Positions 48,561-59,198 are shown, numbered from the stretch's first letter. The stretch: 64,000 bases of DNA from Rugamonas sp. A1-17 (GCA_025548565.1 JAJLPB010000001.1:372001-436000); one strand, 5' to 3'. The notes: a model not told the origin generated them from the sequence alone. Translations and numbers: made by a program.

Positions 48561-49526
48561 ATGCTTAATCCGCAACTGAATAAACACGGCGAACTCCAGC
48601 ACCTGCTGTCGATCGAGGGACTGCCCAAGTCCATCGTCAACCACATCCTGGACACCGCCTCGTCGTTCGTCGGCATCTCCGACCGCGACGTCAAGAAGGT
48701 CCCGCTGATGCGCGGCAAATCGGTGTTCAACCTGTTCTTCGAGAACTCCACGCGCACCCGCACCACCTTCGAGATCGCCTCGAAGCGCCTGTCGGCCGAC
48801 GTGATCAACCTGAACATCCAGGCCTCGTCCGCCAGCAAGGGCGAATCGCTGCTCGACACCATCGACAACCTGTCGGCCATGCACGCCGACATGTTCGTGG
48901 TGCGCCACGCGCAGTCGGGCGCGCCCTACCTGATCGCCAAGCACCTGCACGACACCAAGCAGCCGCACGTCCACGTGGTCAACGCCGGCGACGGCCGCCA
49001 CGCGCACCCGACCCAGGGCCTGCTGGACATGTACACCATCCGCCACTACAAGAAGGACTTCACCAACCTGACGGTGGCGATCGTCGGCGACATCCTGCAC
49101 AGCCGCGTGGCCCGTTCCGACATCCACGCGCTGACCACGCTGGGCGTGCCGGAAGTGCGCGCCATCGGCCCGCACACCTTGCTGCCGGGCGGCCTGGAGC
49201 AGATGGGCGTGCGCACCTTCACCAACATGGAAGAGGGTCTGAAGGGCGTGGACGTGATCATCATGCTGCGCCTGCAGAACGAGCGCATGAGCGGCGCGCT
49301 GCTGCCGTCGGCGCAGGAATACTTCAAGAGCTACGGCCTGACGCCGGAACGGCTGGCGCTGGCCAAGCCGGACGCGATCGTCATGCACCCGGGCCCGATG
49401 AACCGCGGCGTCGAGATCGACTCGGCGGTGGCGGACGGTCCGCAGGCGGTGATCCTGCCGCAGGTGACGTTCGGGATTGCGGTACGCATGGCGGTGATGA
49501 GCATAGTGGCGGGGACGCAGGGATGA
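48561..49526 (+). CDS. pyrB: Aspartate carbamoyltransferase catalytic subunit
   Basis: The 321-residue protein has the carbamoyl-phosphate motif [38 protein letters not shown], and [11 protein letters not shown] near the C-terminus. It joins carbamoyl phosphate and aspartate. Its stop overlaps the ATG of the dihydroorotase-like gene by four bases, so a complex of the two is suggested. Confidence 0.97.
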   Translation: MLNPQLNKHGELQHLLSIEGLPKSIVNHILDTASSFVGISDRDVKKVPLMRGKSVFNLFFENSTRTRTTFEIASKRLSADVINLNIQASSASKGESLLDTIDNLSAMHADMFVVRHAQSGAPYLIAKHLHDTKQPHVHVVNAGDGRHAHPTQGLLDMYTIRHYKKDFTNLTVAIVGDILHSRVARSDIHALTTLGVPEVRAIGPHTLLPGGLEQMGVRTFTNMEEGLKGVDVIIMLRLQNERMSGALLPSAQEYFKSYGLTPERLALAKPDAIVMHPGPMNRGVEIDSAVADGPQAVILPQVTFGIAVRMAVMSIVAGTQG

Positions 49527-50836
49527 AAGCAGGCATGAAACTTCATATCAAAAACGGCCACCTGATCGATCCGGCCAACGGCATCGATGGCAAGAACGAC
49601 CTTTATATCGCCGACGGCAAGGTGCTGGCGATTGGCAGCGCGCCAGCCGGCTTCACGGCCGACCAGACCATCGACGCGAGCGGCCTGATCGTCTCGCCCG
49701 GCTTCGTCGACCTGTCGGCGCGCCTGCGCGAGCCGGGCTACGAATACAAGGCCACGCTGGAATCGGAAATGCAGGCCGCGATGCAAGGCGGCGTGACCAG
49801 CCTGATCTGCCCGCCCGACACCGATCCGGTGCTCGATGAGCCGGGCCTGGTCGAGATGCTCAAGCACCGCGCCAAGACGCTGAACCAGGCCAATGTGCAC
49901 CCGCTGGGCGCGCTGACCGTTGGCCTCAAGGGCCAGGCGCTGACCGAGATGGCCGAGCTGACCGAGGCCGGCTGCATCGGCTTCGCGCAGGCCGAGGAGC
50001 CGATCGAGGACACCAACGTGCTGCTGCGCGCCATGCAGTACGCCAAGACCTTCAACTACACCGTGTGGCTGCGCCCGCAGGACGCGCACATCGGCCGCGG
50101 CGGCATCGCGGCCAGCGGCCCGCTGGCCTCGCGCCTGGGCCTGTCCGGCGTGCCGGTGATGTCCGAGACCATCGCGCTGCACACGATCTTCGAACTGATG
50201 CGTGCCACCGGCGCCCGCGTGCACCTGTGCCGCATGTCGTCGGCGGCCGGCCTGGAGCTGGTGCGCACTGCCAAGAAGGAAGGCTTGCCCGTCACCTGCG
50301 ACGTCGGCGCCCACCACATCCACCTGACCGACGCCGACATCGGCTTCTTCGATTCGAACGCGCGCGTGACTCCGCCATTCCGCAGCCAGCGCGACCGCGA
50401 CGCGATCCGCCTGGGCCTGCTGGACGGCACCATCGACGCGCTGTGCTCGGACCACACGCCGGTCGACGACGACGAGAAGCTGCTGCCGTTCGGCGAAGCC
50501 TCGCCCGGCGCCACCGGCCTGGAACTGCTGCTGTCGCTGGCGCTGAAATGGGCCGACGACTACGCCGCCACCCAGGACACCGGTTCCATGCGTCCGCTGG
50601 CGCGCGCGCTGGCCCGCATCACGTCCGACGCGGCCCGTGTGGCCGGGCTGGACGCCGGCACCTTGTCGGTCGGCGCGGCGGCCGACGTCTGCCTGTTCGA
50701 TCCGGAAGCGCGCTGGACGGTGGAAGCGTCGGCGCTGGCCAGCCAGGGCAAGCACACGCCTTTCCTCGGCTACAACCTGGCCGGTCAGGTCCGCGCCACC
50801 ATCGTGGCCGGGCACGTCGCCTTCCAACGCAGCTGA
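49523..50836 (+). CDS. pyrC: Dihydroorotase-like protein without its metal-binding HxH (PyrC' type)
   Basis: The 437-residue amidohydrolase-fold protein looks like a dihydroorotase, but the canonical first metal site DxHxH is replaced: residues 63-69 read DLSARLR, so Ser65 and Arg67 stand at the two His positions. Later ligand segments ([16 protein letters not shown]) remain. In Pseudomonas a similar inactive PyrC' supports PyrB assembly, and an adjacent overlap with pyrB here fits this. An active dihydroorotase must be elsewhere in the genome. Confidence 0.93.
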   Translation: MKAGMKLHIKNGHLIDPANGIDGKNDLYIADGKVLAIGSAPAGFTADQTIDASGLIVSPGFVDLSARLREPGYEYKATLESEMQAAMQGGVTSLICPPDTDPVLDEPGLVEMLKHRAKTLNQANVHPLGALTVGLKGQALTEMAELTEAGCIGFAQAEEPIEDTNVLLRAMQYAKTFNYTVWLRPQDAHIGRGGIAASGPLASRLGLSGVPVMSETIALHTIFELMRATGARVHLCRMSSAAGLELVRTAKKEGLPVTCDVGAHHIHLTDADIGFFDSNARVTPPFRSQRDRDAIRLGLLDGTIDALCSDHTPVDDDEKLLPFGEASPGATGLELLLSLALKWADDYAATQDTGSMRPLARALARITSDAARVAGLDAGTLSVGAAADVCLFDPEARWTVEASALASQGKHTPFLGYNLAGQVRATIVAGHVAFQRS

Positions 50837-50845
50837 TCGGTTTGC

Positions 50846-51580
50846 ATGAAGCTTTCGATGATCTTCCGCCTGGCGCGGGTGTTTCTGCATGTGCTAGTCG
50901 GAATGGCGATCTGCGCGACGGTGTTTCCGTGGATCGGGCAGGACAAGCGTAACGGCCACATCCGCCGCTGGTCGACCCGGCTGCTGGCGATGTGCAATGT
51001 GACGGTGGAGCAAAGCGCCGGCGTGCCGCTGCTGGAGCGGGCGATGGTGGTGGCCAACCACGTGTCGTGGCTGGACATCTTCGTCATCCACAGCCTGCAT
51101 CCGAGCCACTTCGTGGCCAAGGCCGAGATCCGCTCGTGGCCGCTGGCCGGCTGGCTGGCGGAGAAGGCCGGCACGGTCTTCATCGCGCGCGGCAACCGGC
51201 GCGACCTGCGGCACATCTTCAAGGGACTGGTGCACAGCCTGGAGCGCGGTGAGCGCGTGGCCTTTTTCCCCGAGGGGACCACGGCGGCGCAGGGCAGTCT
51301 GCTGCCGTTCCACGCCAACCTGTTCGAGGCGGCCATCGACGCCAGGGTGCCGGTGCAGGCGATCGCGCTGTCGTACCGCGATCCGTCCGGCGCCTCGCAT
51401 CCGTCGGTGGATTTCATCGGCGAGACCACCTTCGCCGAGAGCATCATGCAGATCCTGGACGGCCCGCCGGTCAAGGCGCGCCTGACGATACTGCCGGCCA
51501 TCGACAGCATCGGCGCGCACCGGCGCGAACTGGCCGAGGCCTCGCACCAGGCGGTCGCCGCCGCGCTGGGCGTTAGCTGA
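50846..51580 (+). CDS. plsC: 1-acyl-sn-glycerol-3-phosphate acyltransferase
   Basis: The 244-residue protein has an N-terminal membrane region and the acyltransferase motifs NHVSWLDIF (HX4D, about 67-72) and FFPEGTTAAQGSLLPFH (about 140). It transfers acyl chains to lysophosphatidic acid for phospholipid synthesis. It follows the pyrC-like gene on the same strand after 9 bases. A palindromic repeat lies between its end and convergent apaH. Confidence 0.92.
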   Translation: MKLSMIFRLARVFLHVLVGMAICATVFPWIGQDKRNGHIRRWSTRLLAMCNVTVEQSAGVPLLERAMVVANHVSWLDIFVIHSLHPSHFVAKAEIRSWPLAGWLAEKAGTVFIARGNRRDLRHIFKGLVHSLERGERVAFFPEGTTAAQGSLLPFHANLFEAAIDARVPVQAIALSYRDPSGASHPSVDFIGETTFAESIMQILDGPPVKARLTILPAIDSIGAHRRELAEASHQAVAAALGVS

Positions 51581-51583
51581 GCC

Positions 51584-51685
51584 GTCATTCCCCCGCCCAG
51601 GGGAAATGACTTCCCGCGCAGGCGGGAATCCATGGAACGCAGACCTCGGACGCTCAGCATGGATTCCCGCCTGCGCGGGAATGAC
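51584..51685. repeat. Three-hairpin palindromic repeat cluster between plsC and apaH
   Basis: One unit, GTCATTCCCCCGCCCAGGGG (51584-51603) with downstream AAATGAC, is followed by two inverted units: TTCCCGC-GCAG-GCGGGAA (51611-51628) and TTCCCGC-CTGC-GCGGGAA (near 51664-51681), spaced by about 35 bases and flanked by TCCATGG/CATGGA. It lies between convergent genes and can act as a terminator or be a REPIN. Confidence 0.8.
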
Positions 51686-51695
51686 GATGCGCGGC

Positions 51696-52556
51696 TTAGT
51701 GCTTCGCTGCGGGCGTCCGGAACGCCGGGCACGGCACCTGCAGCAGGGCGCGGTCCTCCAGGCACACGGCGGACAGCTGCCCGCCCCATACGCAGCCGCT
51801 GTCGAGGCCGATCAGATGCGGCTGCATCACCAGCCCCAGCGCCGACCAGTGGCCGAACACCACCGTGTCCTTGCGGCTGCGCCGGCCCGGCACCTCGAAC
51901 CACGGCATCAGGCCCGAGCCCGGTTCGGCCGTGCCGCTCTCCTTCATCTTGAAATCCATCCTGCCGTCGGCGCTGCAGAAGCGCAGCCGCGTCATCGCGT
52001 TGATGATGCAGCGCAGCCGGTCCGCGCCCTGCAGATCGTCGCTCCACCGGTCGGGCAGGTTGCCGTACATCTCGGCCAGGAATTCCGCCAGGCCGGGGCC
52101 GCGCAGCATCTGCTGCACCTCGCCGGCCAGCGCCATCGCCTGCGCCGCCGTCCACTGCGGCAGCAGGCCGGCGTGCACCAGCACATGGCCCTGGGTGTGG
52201 ATGGCCAGCGGACGGCGCCGCAGCCAGTCGATCAGCTCGTCACGGTCGGGCGCGTGCAGGATCTCGGCCAGCGTGTCGGATTTGTGCTCGGGCCGGATGC
52301 CGTGGGCCACGGCCAGCAGGTGCAGGTCGTGGTTGCCGAGCACGCTGTCGATGCGGCCGCCGCTGCCCATCGCCAGCGCGCGCACGTGGCGCAGCGTGGC
52401 CAGCGAGTCGGGGCCGCGATTGATCAGGTCGCCTGCGAAAAAGATGCAATGCTCGACGCCGGGATCGCGCTCGGCGGCGTCGGCGTTGACGCGCTCCAGC
52501 AGGGAAAGTGTTTGCTCATGGCAACCTTGAAGGTCGCCAATCAGATAGGTTCTCAT
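51696..52556 (-). CDS. apaH: Bis(5'-nucleosyl)-tetraphosphatase, symmetrical
   Basis: The 286-residue protein starts at ATG 52556 (MRTYLIGDLQGCHEQTLSL). Metallophosphatase motifs are GDLQGCHEQ, FAGDLINRGPDSLATLR and GNHDLHLLA, and later HAGLLPQW. It cleaves Ap4A to two ADP and can remove nucleoside-tetraphosphate RNA caps. It is convergent with plsC and divergent from rfbB. Confidence 0.96.
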   Translation of the reverse strand: MRTYLIGDLQGCHEQTLSLLERVNADAAERDPGVEHCIFFAGDLINRGPDSLATLRHVRALAMGSGGRIDSVLGNHDLHLLAVAHGIRPEHKSDTLAEILHAPDRDELIDWLRRRPLAIHTQGHVLVHAGLLPQWTAAQAMALAGEVQQMLRGPGLAEFLAEMYGNLPDRWSDDLQGADRLRCIINAMTRLRFCSADGRMDFKMKESGTAEPGSGLMPWFEVPGRRSRKDTVVFGHWSALGLVMQPHLIGLDSGCVWGGQLSAVCLEDRALLQVPCPAFRTPAAKH

Positions 52557-52696
52557 TGTTTGACGTGTTTGCAATTAACCGTATGTGAAATATCGCCAAA
52601 AAAGCGTTGGCACGGGAACGATTTTTCTCACCTGCGGACGCAAGATCACATAAAATTGTAGCCATTGCTAAATTAACTTGCTCTACGGGATACTAA

Positions 52697-53770
52697 ATGA
52701 TTTTTGTGACGGGTGGTGCTGGTTTTATCGGTTCGAATTTTGTGTTGGATTGGCTGGCGCAAAGCGACGAGCCGGTCCTTAATTACGACAAGCTGACTTA
52801 CGCGGGCAATCTGAACAACCTGGCCTCGCTCAAACAGGACGCGCGCCACATCTTCGTGCGCGGCGACATCTGCGACCAGGCCCAGGTGCTGGCGCTGTTC
52901 CAGCAACACAAGCCGCGCGCGGTGGTGCACTTCGCCGCCGAGAGCCATGTGGACCGCTCCATCCTCGGACCGGGCGAATTCATCAACACCAACATCAACG
53001 GCACCTTCAGCCTGCTGGAAGCGACGCGCGCCTACTGGTCCGCGCTGCCGGCGGACGAACAGGCGGCCTTCCGCTTCCTGCACGTGTCCACCGACGAGGT
53101 CTACGGCACGCTGGGCCCGGACGACGCGCCGTTCAGCGAGACCACCGCGTTCGCGCCGAACAGCCCGTACTCGGCGTCGAAGGCCGCCTCCGACCACCTG
53201 GTGCGCTCGTACCACCACACCTACGGCCTGCCGGTGCTGACCACCAACTGCTCCAACAACTACGGCCCGTATCACTTCCCGGAAAAACTGATCCCGCTGA
53301 TCATCGCCAACGCGCAAGCCGGCAAGCCGCTGCCGATCTACGGCGACGGCCAGCAGGTGCGCGACTGGCTGTACGTCAGCGACCACTGCGCGGCGATCCG
53401 CCGTGTGCTGGAGGCGGGCCGCCTGGGCGAGACCTACAACGTCGGCGGCTGGAACGAGATGGCCAACCTGGACGTGGTGCACACGTTGTGCGACATGCTC
53501 GACAAATTGAAACCGAAGGCGGACGGCGCCAGCTACCGCGCGCAGATCACCTACGTCAAGGACCGTCCCGGCCACGACCGCCGCTACGCCATCGACGCCC
53601 GCAAGCTGGAGCGCGAACTGGGCTGGAAACCGGCCGAGACCTTCCAGACCGGCATCGCCAAGACCGTCCAGTGGTACCTGGACAACCAGGCCTGGGTGGC
53701 CGACGTGCAGTCGGGCAGCTACGCCAAATGGGTGGAAACCAATTACTTTAATCGCGAAGGTCAGCAATGA
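52697..53770 (+). CDS. rfbB: dTDP-glucose 4,6-dehydratase
   Basis: The 357-residue SDR protein has [19 protein letters not shown] (NAD loop) at the N-terminus, [12 protein letters not shown], and [12 protein letters not shown] (catalytic Tyr and Lys), with the [10 protein letters not shown] segment typical of RmlB. It makes dTDP-4-keto-6-deoxyglucose in dTDP-L-rhamnose synthesis. It is the first gene of rfbBACD, and overlaps rfbA by four bases (ATGA). Confidence 0.97.
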   Translation: MIFVTGGAGFIGSNFVLDWLAQSDEPVLNYDKLTYAGNLNNLASLKQDARHIFVRGDICDQAQVLALFQQHKPRAVVHFAAESHVDRSILGPGEFINTNINGTFSLLEATRAYWSALPADEQAAFRFLHVSTDEVYGTLGPDDAPFSETTAFAPNSPYSASKAASDHLVRSYHHTYGLPVLTTNCSNNYGPYHFPEKLIPLIIANAQAGKPLPIYGDGQQVRDWLYVSDHCAAIRRVLEAGRLGETYNVGGWNEMANLDVVHTLCDMLDKLKPKADGASYRAQITYVKDRPGHDRRYAIDARKLERELGWKPAETFQTGIAKTVQWYLDNQAWVADVQSGSYAKWVETNYFNREGQQ

Positions 53771-54663
53771 GCATCCCTAACCGCAAAGGCATTATCCTGG
53801 CCGGTGGCTCCGGCACCCGTCTGTATCCGGTGACGATGAGCGTCTCCAAGCAGTTGCTGCCGATCTACGACAAGCCGATGATCTACCATCCGCTGACGGT
53901 GCTGATGTTGGCCGGCATGACCGAGATCCTGCTGATCTCGACGCCGCAGGACACGCCGCGCTTCAAGGACCTGCTGGGCGACGGCAGCCAGTGGGGCATC
54001 AGCATCAGCTACGCGGTGCAGCCGTCGCCGGACGGGCTGGCGCAGGCCTTCATCATCGGCAAGGAATTCGTCGGCGACTCGCCGTCCGCGCTGATCCTGG
54101 GCGATAACATCTACTACGGCAACGACCTCGACGCGCTGCTGCGCCACGCCACCGAGCAGACCGACGGCGCCACCGTGTTCGCCTACCACGTGCAGGATCC
54201 GGAACGCTACGGCGTGGTCGAGTTCGACGGCGACCGCACCGCGGTGTCGATCGAGGAAAAGCCGCTCAAGCCGAAATCGAACTACGCCGTCACCGGCCTG
54301 TACTTCTACGACAACCAGGTGTGCGATATCGCGGCCGGCATCAAGCCGTCCGCGCGCGGCGAGCTGGAGATCACCGACGTCAACCGCGTCTACCTGGAAA
54401 AGCGCCAGCTCAACGTCGAGGTGATGGGGCGCGGCATGGCCTGGCTCGACACCGGCACCCACGAGTCGCTGCTGGACGCGTCGCAGTTCATCGCCACCAT
54501 TGAAAAGCGCCAGGGCCTGAAAGTGGCGTGCCCGGAAGAGATCGCCTATCGCAAGGGCTATATCGACGCCGCCCAGCTGCGCAAGCTGGCCGAGCCGCTG
54601 AAGAAAAACAACTACGGCCAGTACCTGTTGCAAATCCTCGAAGACAAGGTCGTCCCACGATGA
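53767..54663 (+). CDS. rfbA: Glucose-1-phosphate thymidylyltransferase
   Basis: The 298-residue protein has [20 protein letters not shown] and [17 protein letters not shown], the nucleotidyltransferase signature of RmlA, then ILGDNIYYG and [17 protein letters not shown]. It makes dTDP-glucose from glucose-1-P and dTTP. It overlaps rfbB and rfbC by four bases each. Confidence 0.97.
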   Translation: MSIPNRKGIILAGGSGTRLYPVTMSVSKQLLPIYDKPMIYHPLTVLMLAGMTEILLISTPQDTPRFKDLLGDGSQWGISISYAVQPSPDGLAQAFIIGKEFVGDSPSALILGDNIYYGNDLDALLRHATEQTDGATVFAYHVQDPERYGVVEFDGDRTAVSIEEKPLKPKSNYAVTGLYFYDNQVCDIAAGIKPSARGELEITDVNRVYLEKRQLNVEVMGRGMAWLDTGTHESLLDASQFIATIEKRQGLKVACPEEIAYRKGYIDAAQLRKLAEPLKKNNYGQYLLQILEDKVVPR

Positions 54664-55208
54664 ACGTGATCGCAACACCGCTGGAGGGCTTGCTGGTGCT
54701 GGAGCCGCGCGTGTTCGGCGACGACCGCGGCTTTTTCTACGAGAGCTTCAACGCCCGCCGTTTCGCCGAGCTGACCGGCGTCAGCATGCCCTTCGTGCAG
54801 GACAACCATTCGCGCTCGGCCAAGGGCGTGCTGCGCGGCCTGCACTACCAGATCCAGCAGTCGCAGGGCAAGCTGGTGCGCGCCACCGCCGGCAGCGTGT
54901 TCGACGTCGCCGTGGATCTGCGCAAGAGCTCGCCGACCTTCGGCCAGTGGTACGGCATCGAACTGTCGGCCGAGAACAAGAAGCAGATGTGGATACCGCC
55001 CGGTTTCGCGCATGGCTTCGTGGTCACCAGCGACGCCGCCGAATTCCTCTACAAGACCACCGACTACTGGGCGCCCGAGCACGAGCGCGCGGTGCGGTGG
55101 AACGACCCGGCCATCGGCATCCAGTGGCCGGCGCTGGACGCGGCGCCGCTGCTGTCCGGCAAAGACCAGGCCGCCGTACTGCTGGCCGACGCCGAGGTGT
55201 TCGCATGA
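54660..55208 (+). CDS. rfbC: dTDP-4-dehydrorhamnose 3,5-epimerase
   Basis: From ATG 54660 the protein has 182 residues, the usual RmlC length. Motifs include [39 protein letters not shown] with the catalytic His, and [12 protein letters not shown]. The active site Tyr region is [10 protein letters not shown]. It epimerises the keto-sugar. Start and stop overlap neighbouring genes by four bases. Confidence 0.96.
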   Translation: MNVIATPLEGLLVLEPRVFGDDRGFFYESFNARRFAELTGVSMPFVQDNHSRSAKGVLRGLHYQIQQSQGKLVRATAGSVFDVAVDLRKSSPTFGQWYGIELSAENKKQMWIPPGFAHGFVVTSDAAEFLYKTTDYWAPEHERAVRWNDPAIGIQWPALDAAPLLSGKDQAAVLLADAEVFA

Positions 55209-56062
55209 AAGTCCTGCTGACCGGCAGCACCGGCCAGGTGGGCTATGAACTGGCGCGCAGCCTGCAGGGCATCGGCGAGGTGGTGGCGGTGGACCGCAAC
55301 GTGATGGACCTGTCCGACCTGGACCAGGTGCGCGACGTGATCCGCCGCGAAAAGCCCGGCCTGATCGTCAACCCGGCCGCCTACACGGCGGTCGACAAGG
55401 CCGAGAGCGAGCCCGAACTGGCGCACCGCGTCAACGCCGAGGCGCCTGGCCTGATGGCGCGGGAAGCCAAACTGCTGGGCGCGGCCATGGTGCACTACTC
55501 GACCGACTACGTGTTCGACGGCAGCCAGCCGTCGGCGCGGGTGGAGGACGACCCGACCGGCCCGCTCAACGTCTACGGCGCCAGCAAGCTGGCCGGCGAG
55601 CAGGCCATCGCCGCGGCCGGCATTCCGCACCTGATCTTCCGCACCAGCTGGGTGTACGGCATGCGCGGCAAGAACTTCCTGCTGACCATGCTGCGCCTGG
55701 CCAGGGAGCGCGACGAGCTGCGCGTGGTGGCCGACCAGCACGGCGCGCCGACCTGGAGCCGCACCATCGCCGACACCACCGCGCTGGTGCTGTCGCAAGC
55801 CCACGCGGGCGGCCGCGAGTGGTGGGTGCAGAACAGCGGCGTGTATCACCTGAGCGCGCAGGGCCAGACCACCTGGTTCGACTTCACCCGGGCCATCGTC
55901 GAGACGGCCGGGCTGGACTGCCGCGTGCTGCCGATCACCAGCGCCGAGTATCCGGTGCCGGCCAAGCGGCCGCAGTTCTCGGTGATGTCGTCCGAGCGGC
56001 TGACGGCGCGCTTCTGCCATTTGCCGGACTGGAAAGAAGCCCTGCGCCTGTGCATGGGCTGA
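55205..56062 (+). CDS. rfbD: dTDP-4-dehydrorhamnose reductase
   Basis: From ATG 55205 the 285-residue protein has a N-terminal NAD(P) loop [39 protein letters not shown], and YGASKLAGEQAI with the Tyr-x3-Lys pair. It reduces the keto-sugar to dTDP-L-rhamnose, completing the pathway. It is the last gene of the rfb operon. Confidence 0.96.
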   Translation: MKVLLTGSTGQVGYELARSLQGIGEVVAVDRNVMDLSDLDQVRDVIRREKPGLIVNPAAYTAVDKAESEPELAHRVNAEAPGLMAREAKLLGAAMVHYSTDYVFDGSQPSARVEDDPTGPLNVYGASKLAGEQAIAAAGIPHLIFRTSWVYGMRGKNFLLTMLRLARERDELRVVADQHGAPTWSRTIADTTALVLSQAHAGGREWWVQNSGVYHLSAQGQTTWFDFTRAIVETAGLDCRVLPITSAEYPVPAKRPQFSVMSSERLTARFCHLPDWKEALRLCMG

Positions 56063-56253
56063 GTTGTATCGGTTGGTAAGTCCACTTCATCCGCATCCCC
56101 CGCTGCTGCTATCATGCCGACGCGCCTTTACCGCGCGCCGGCAGGATGGCTAGCCATCAATTCCGGCCGTGCCGGCTTAATCCGGTACAATCGCCAGTTA
56201 GCGTGCAATCCATCCTTATCGGTTAGCGCCCCGGTAATTTTGTATAGAAAAAT

Positions 56254-57348
56254 ATGTTTTCCTTTTTACTGAGCTTTGTCGCTTCCGCGCTGCTAACCCT
56301 GCTGGTGATTAAAGAAGCGAGATTGCACGGTCCTGCGCTCGATTCCGATTTCATGGGGGTGCAAAAAGTGCACGCCCACCATGTCGCCCGGATTGGCGGC
56401 TTATCGATATTCTTATCGGTGGCGCTGAGTTCTTTCATTTCCATTTGGCGGGTGCCCGCCATGACGCAATTGCTGATGTCGCTATTGGCCTGCTCGGCCG
56501 TGGCATTTGTCGGCGGCATCGTCGAGGATTACACCGGCCGCGTCAGCGCCGGACGCCGCCTGTTGCTGACCATGGCCGCCGCCGCGCTGGGCTATTTCCT
56601 GCTCGACGCCCGGGTGGACCGCATCGACTGGATGTTTACCGCCTGGCCGCTGCAATACATGTGGCTGACCTTGCCGCTGACGGTGCTGGCCGTGGCCGGC
56701 ATCGCCAACGCGGTCAATATCATCGACGGCTTCAACGGCCTGGCCAGCGTGGTGTGCATCTGCATGCTGCTGTCGCTGGGCTACGTGGCGTTGCAGGTCA
56801 ACGACATGTTCGTGCTGATCGCGGCCCTGATGGTGGCGGGCGCCACCGCCGGCTTCCTGATCTGGAATTATCCGGTCGGCATGATTTTCCTGGGCGACGG
56901 CGGCGCGTATTTTATCGGCTTCATGCTGGGCGAACTGACCTTGCTGCTGGTGATGCGCAATCCGCAAGTTTCCACCTGGTACGCGGCGCTGCTGTTAATC
57001 TATCCGACCTTTGAAACTTTGTTTTCCGTTTACCGGCGGATGTTTGTCCGTGGAAAATCTCCGGCCATGCCGGACGGTATCCATTTGCATAGTTTAATCT
57101 TCCGCCGCATCGTGCAATGGGCGGTCGGCCGTAAAGAGGCGCGCGCGCTGATACGCCGTAATTCGATGACGTCGCCGTATTTATGGCTGTTCTCGCTGAT
57201 GGCGGTGATACCGGCCACGGTATTCTGGCGCTATACCTGGGCATTAATGGTGTGCTGTATTTTGTTTATCGGCAGTTACATCTGGATTTATGTGCGCATC
57301 GTCCGGTTTAAAGCCCCGCGCTGGATGATACGCCATAAGAAAACCTGA
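56254..57348 (+). CDS. MraY/WecA-family undecaprenyl-phosphate glycosyl-1-phosphate transferase
   Basis: The 364-residue protein has about ten membrane helices and the family motifs: an N-terminal acidic GGIVEDYTG, NAVNIIDGFNGLASVV, and FLGDGGAYFIGFMLGEL, then HLHSLIFRRIVQ near residue 275. It should attach a sugar-phosphate to undecaprenyl phosphate to start O-antigen or exopolysaccharide assembly. The first acidic site reads ED instead of DD in MraY. It follows rfbD after 191 bases and has no clear Shine-Dalgarno. Confidence 0.9.
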   Translation: MFSFLLSFVASALLTLLVIKEARLHGPALDSDFMGVQKVHAHHVARIGGLSIFLSVALSSFISIWRVPAMTQLLMSLLACSAVAFVGGIVEDYTGRVSAGRRLLLTMAAAALGYFLLDARVDRIDWMFTAWPLQYMWLTLPLTVLAVAGIANAVNIIDGFNGLASVVCICMLLSLGYVALQVNDMFVLIAALMVAGATAGFLIWNYPVGMIFLGDGGAYFIGFMLGELTLLLVMRNPQVSTWYAALLLIYPTFETLFSVYRRMFVRGKSPAMPDGIHLHSLIFRRIVQWAVGRKEARALIRRNSMTSPYLWLFSLMAVIPATVFWRYTWALMVCCILFIGSYIWIYVRIVRFKAPRWMIRHKKT

Positions 57349-57416
57349 TTTTTTTATGTTGATGTAATATATTCCCGCCGGGCTTTATATATCACTTCAC
57401 TTAAAAGGAATATCCA

Positions 57417-57731
57417 ATGGATCTGTCGAATATGTCCTCCGCGGATTTACGTAATCTGCAAGAACAAGTTAAACGCGAATTAAAACAGCGCGAAAGCCAG
57501 GACCTGGCCAAGGCGCGCGAGCAGATACTGGCCATCGCCCAAAGCGTGGGCGTGCCCTTGAAAGACCTGGTGGGCGGCGGCGGTGGCAGCCGTGTCAAGA
57601 CCGGCAGCGTGGCGCCGCGCTACCGCAACCCGTCCGATCCCACTCAATTGTGGACCGGCCGCGGCCGCCAGCCCAAATGGGTCAAGGAGTGGGTCGATGC
57701 CGGTAAAGACATCGCCGCCCTAAAGGTTTAA
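57417..57731 (+). CDS. H-NS family nucleoid-associated protein
   Basis: The 104-residue protein has a coiled-coil N-terminal helix (LRNLQEQVKRELKQRESQDLA written in part as LQEQVKRELKQRES) and a C-terminal H-NS DNA-binding domain (YRNPSDPTQLWTGRGRQPKWV) with the TWTGRGR-type core. AAGGA lies before the ATG. It likely silences AT-rich genes, possibly including the AT-rich island at 17-21 kb; this is inference. Confidence 0.92.
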   Translation: MDLSNMSSADLRNLQEQVKRELKQRESQDLAKAREQILAIAQSVGVPLKDLVGGGGGSRVKTGSVAPRYRNPSDPTQLWTGRGRQPKWVKEWVDAGKDIAALKV

Positions 57732-57811
57732 ACTGCTGGCAATTCGATCATCCGGCGGCCGGATCGGCCAGCCGCCGGCTTCAACCTTCCTCGCAACTAC
57801 ATTCCCACACT

Positions 57812-59194
57812 ATGGTTTCCTTATCTAAAACGATCTTCAAGGCTTACGACATTCGCGGCATCATCGACAAAACCCTGGATGCGGGCGTCGCGCGCCAAAT
57901 CGGCCAGGCGTTCGGCCAGGCCGCGCTGGCCAAGGGCGAAAAGAAGGTTGTGATCGGCCGCGATGGCCGCCTGTCCGGCCCGGTGCTGGCGGCGGCGCTG
58001 GCCGAAGGCCTGCAAGCGGCCGGTGTGGATGTGATCGACCTGGGCGTGGTGGCCACGCCGATGGTTTACTTCGGCACCAATGTGCTGGGCGCGGCGTCCG
58101 GCATCATGGTCACCGGCAGCCACAATCCGCCGGACTACAACGGCTTCAAGATGGTGCTGGCCGGCGAGGCCATCCACGGCGAGGCCATCACCGCGCTGTA
58201 CCAGCGCATCGTCGACCATGACGGCTCGCCGGCGGCGGCCAAGGGCGCCTACAGCACCCACGACATCCGCGCCCAGTACCTGGAGCGCATCATCGGCGAC
58301 GTCAAGCTGGCGCGCCCGATCAAGATCGCGGTGGACTGCGGCAACGGCGTGGCCGGCGCGTTCGCGGGCGACCTGTTCCGTGGCATGGGTTGCGAAGTGA
58401 TCGAGCTGTTCTGCGAAGTGGACGGTAACTTCCCCAACCACCACCCAGACCCGGCCCATCCGGAAAACCTGCAGGACCTGATCCGCTGCCTGCAAGAGAC
58501 CGACGCCGAGCTGGGCATCGCCTTCGACGGCGACGGCGACCGCCTGGGCGTGGTCACCAAGGATGGCCAGATCATCTACCCGGACCGCCAGATGATGCTG
58601 TTCGCGGCCGACGTGCTGAGCCGCCATCCGGGCGAGCAGATCCTGTACGACGTCAAGTGCACCCGCCACCTGGCGCCGTGGATCAGCAAGCACGGCGGTG
58701 TGCCGCTGATGTACAAGACCGGCCACTCGCTGGTCAAGGCCAAGCTGCGCGAAACCGGCGCCCCGCTGGGCGGCGAGATGAGCGGCCACATCTTCTTCAA
58801 GGACCGCTGGTACGGTTTCGACGACGGCCTGTATTCCGGCGCCCGCCTGCTGGAAATCCTGACCCGCGAAGCCGATCCGTCCAAGCTGCTGAACTCGCTG
58901 CCGCAATCGGACAGCACGCCCGAGCTGCACCTGCACCTGAGCGAAGGCGAGAACGTCATCGTCATGGACAAGCTGCGCAGCGACGCCAAGTTCCCCGGCA
59001 ACGTGCAGATCATCACCATCGACGGGCTGCGCGTGGAATACGAGGACGGCTTCGGCCTGGCGCGTTCGTCCAACACCACGCCGGTGATCGTGATGCGCTT
59101 CGAGGCTGAAACGCCGGCCGCGCTGGCGCGCATCCAGGGCCAGTTCAAGAGCGTGATCCAGGCCGCCAAGCCGGACGCGGAACTGCCGTTCTAA
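57812..59194 (+). CDS. manB: Phosphomannomutase/phosphoglucomutase
   Basis: The 460-residue protein has the phosphohexomutase motifs: TGSHNPPDYNGFKMVL with the phosphoserine, a metal loop FDGDGDRLGVV, and GEMSGHIFFKDRW for sugar binding, with a C-terminal phosphate-binding domain. It interconverts mannose-6-P and mannose-1-P or the glucose forms, supplying polysaccharide precursors. It precedes waaC by four bases. Confidence 0.93.
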   Translation: MVSLSKTIFKAYDIRGIIDKTLDAGVARQIGQAFGQAALAKGEKKVVIGRDGRLSGPVLAAALAEGLQAAGVDVIDLGVVATPMVYFGTNVLGAASGIMVTGSHNPPDYNGFKMVLAGEAIHGEAITALYQRIVDHDGSPAAAKGAYSTHDIRAQYLERIIGDVKLARPIKIAVDCGNGVAGAFAGDLFRGMGCEVIELFCEVDGNFPNHHPDPAHPENLQDLIRCLQETDAELGIAFDGDGDRLGVVTKDGQIIYPDRQMMLFAADVLSRHPGEQILYDVKCTRHLAPWISKHGGVPLMYKTGHSLVKAKLRETGAPLGGEMSGHIFFKDRWYGFDDGLYSGARLLEILTREADPSKLLNSLPQSDSTPELHLHLSEGENVIVMDKLRSDAKFPGNVQIITIDGLRVEYEDGFGLARSSNTTPVIVMRFEAETPAALARIQGQFKSVIQAAKPDAELPF

Positions 59195-59198
59195 GCGC

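Noticed and set aside
52575..52696. Promoter for rfbB around cataaaat
   Set aside because: No matching -35 box at suitable spacing, so it was not listed.
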